From NCBI GenBank assembly GCA_003978395.1, contig QNZV01000166.1, positions 1 through 5,995 of the forward strand: DNA of 5,995 bases. Direction: 5' to 3'. A program made the position numbers and the translations under genes. Under the pieces are notes generated by a model. That model was not told the origin of the DNA, made no database searches, and saw nothing but the letters and a program-made list of their open reading frames with translations. Source of the stretch: Sulfurovum sp. Its GTDB lineage: Bacteria; Campylobacterota; Campylobacteria; Campylobacterales; Sulfurovaceae. Position 1 is the first letter of the stretch; every line of letters begins with the position of its first letter. This document shows, in pieces, positions 5,695 to 5,995 of this stretch.

Positions 5695-5995
5695 ATGAAA
5701 AGAACTAAATTAATTAATATAAGTATTATTGGAACACTATTTTTTTTTACTGCCTGTTCTCAGAGCCAACCAAAAGTTAAAGATAACCCTACAAAATCAA
5801 AAATTTCTATTTATAATATTATGGGTATCAATAAATCAGATAACAAGACTTCTCCTATAATTGCTCAAACTGAACCTTATATAGAGACTCCTATTTATCA
5901 GGAGACCTCTCCTATAATCGCTCAAACCGAACCTTATATAGAGACTCCTATTTATCAGGAGACCTCTCCTATAATCGCTCAAACCGAACCTTATA
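5695..5995 (+). CDS. Repeat-containing lipoprotein, cut by the window edge
   Basis: The visible 100 codons start with a lipoprotein signal peptide: MKRTK, a hydrophobic core (INISIIGTLFFF) and the lipobox FTAC, so C21 should be lipidated after signal peptidase II cleavage. The next residues are S22, Q23 and S24. A polar linker (22-51) leads into perfect 19-residue repeats, TSPIIAQTEPYIETPIYQE, starting at T52 and T71, with a third copy started at T90 when the window ends. Proline spacing and acidic residues suggest an extended, surface-exposed or wall-spanning stalk. No family is recognised. There is no Shine-Dalgarno near this ATG. A GTG at 5659 with AAGGA at 5649-5653 is in frame upstream, but it would put an odd, cysteine-containing leader before a complete signal peptide, so ATG is preferred. 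The signal peptide codons contain a T9 run (5740-5748). Confidence 0.8.
   Translation, partial: MKRTKLINISIIGTLFFFTACSQSQPKVKDNPTKSKISIYNIMGINKSDNKTSPIIAQTEPYIETPIYQETSPIIAQTEPYIETPIYQETSPIIAQTEPY
5848..5995 (+). repeat. 57-bp in-frame tandem repeat, at least 2.6 copies
   Basis: Copies lie at 5848-5904, 5905-5961 and 5962-5995 (cut by the window). The second and third are identical over all 34 shared bases. The first differs from the second at three third-codon positions (ACT/ACC, ATT/ATC, ACT/ACC), all silent, so the protein repeat is exact. The array probably continues to the right. Confidence 0.97.

Overview
The window is a low-GC bacterial chromosome segment, most likely from Campylobacterota (the former Epsilonproteobacteria, of the Sulfurovum / Sulfurimonas / Arcobacter kind). 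This is inference. It rests on very AT-rich intergenic DNA, promoters with a good -10 box behind T-rich tracts, a porin of the type common in this group, a cysteine-paired Sel1/Hcp-type repeat protein, and four tRNAs that all encode their CCA ends. I see no insertion sequence, integrase, CRISPR array or rRNA.

Layout from left to right. A probable gene start runs off the left edge on the minus strand (1-23). A 287-base gap follows, holding an 11-bp tandem repeat, a long hairpin and a promoter. Next is a small plus-strand gene (311-580) for a membrane-anchored zinc-ribbon protein that I do not recognise. It converges on a minus-strand outer-membrane porin gene (639-1865), whose terminator lies between the two. 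After a second AT-rich gap come four minus-strand tRNA genes, transcribed in the order Gly(GCC), Leu(TAA), Cys(GCA), Ser(TGA). Their promoter overlaps, back to back, the promoter of plus-strand ilvD (2761-4446, dihydroxy-acid dehydratase). ilvD converges on a minus-strand gene for a secreted protein with eight Sel1-like repeats, each with a cysteine pair (4472-5404). The two share one hairpin terminator, and the stop codon of the Sel1 gene lies inside it. At the right edge a plus-strand lipoprotein gene (from 5695) runs off the window. It carries perfect 19-residue (57-bp) tandem repeats and may be read from a leaderless mRNA.

Nothing suggests one joint pathway. This looks like a chromosomal core (tRNAs, ilvD) flanked by envelope and periplasmic genes. 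The points most worth a second look are the face-to-face tRNA/ilvD promoters with opposite discriminator composition, the repeat-bearing lipoprotein, and the unrecognised membrane zinc-ribbon protein. I did not find evidence for a wholly new multi-gene system.
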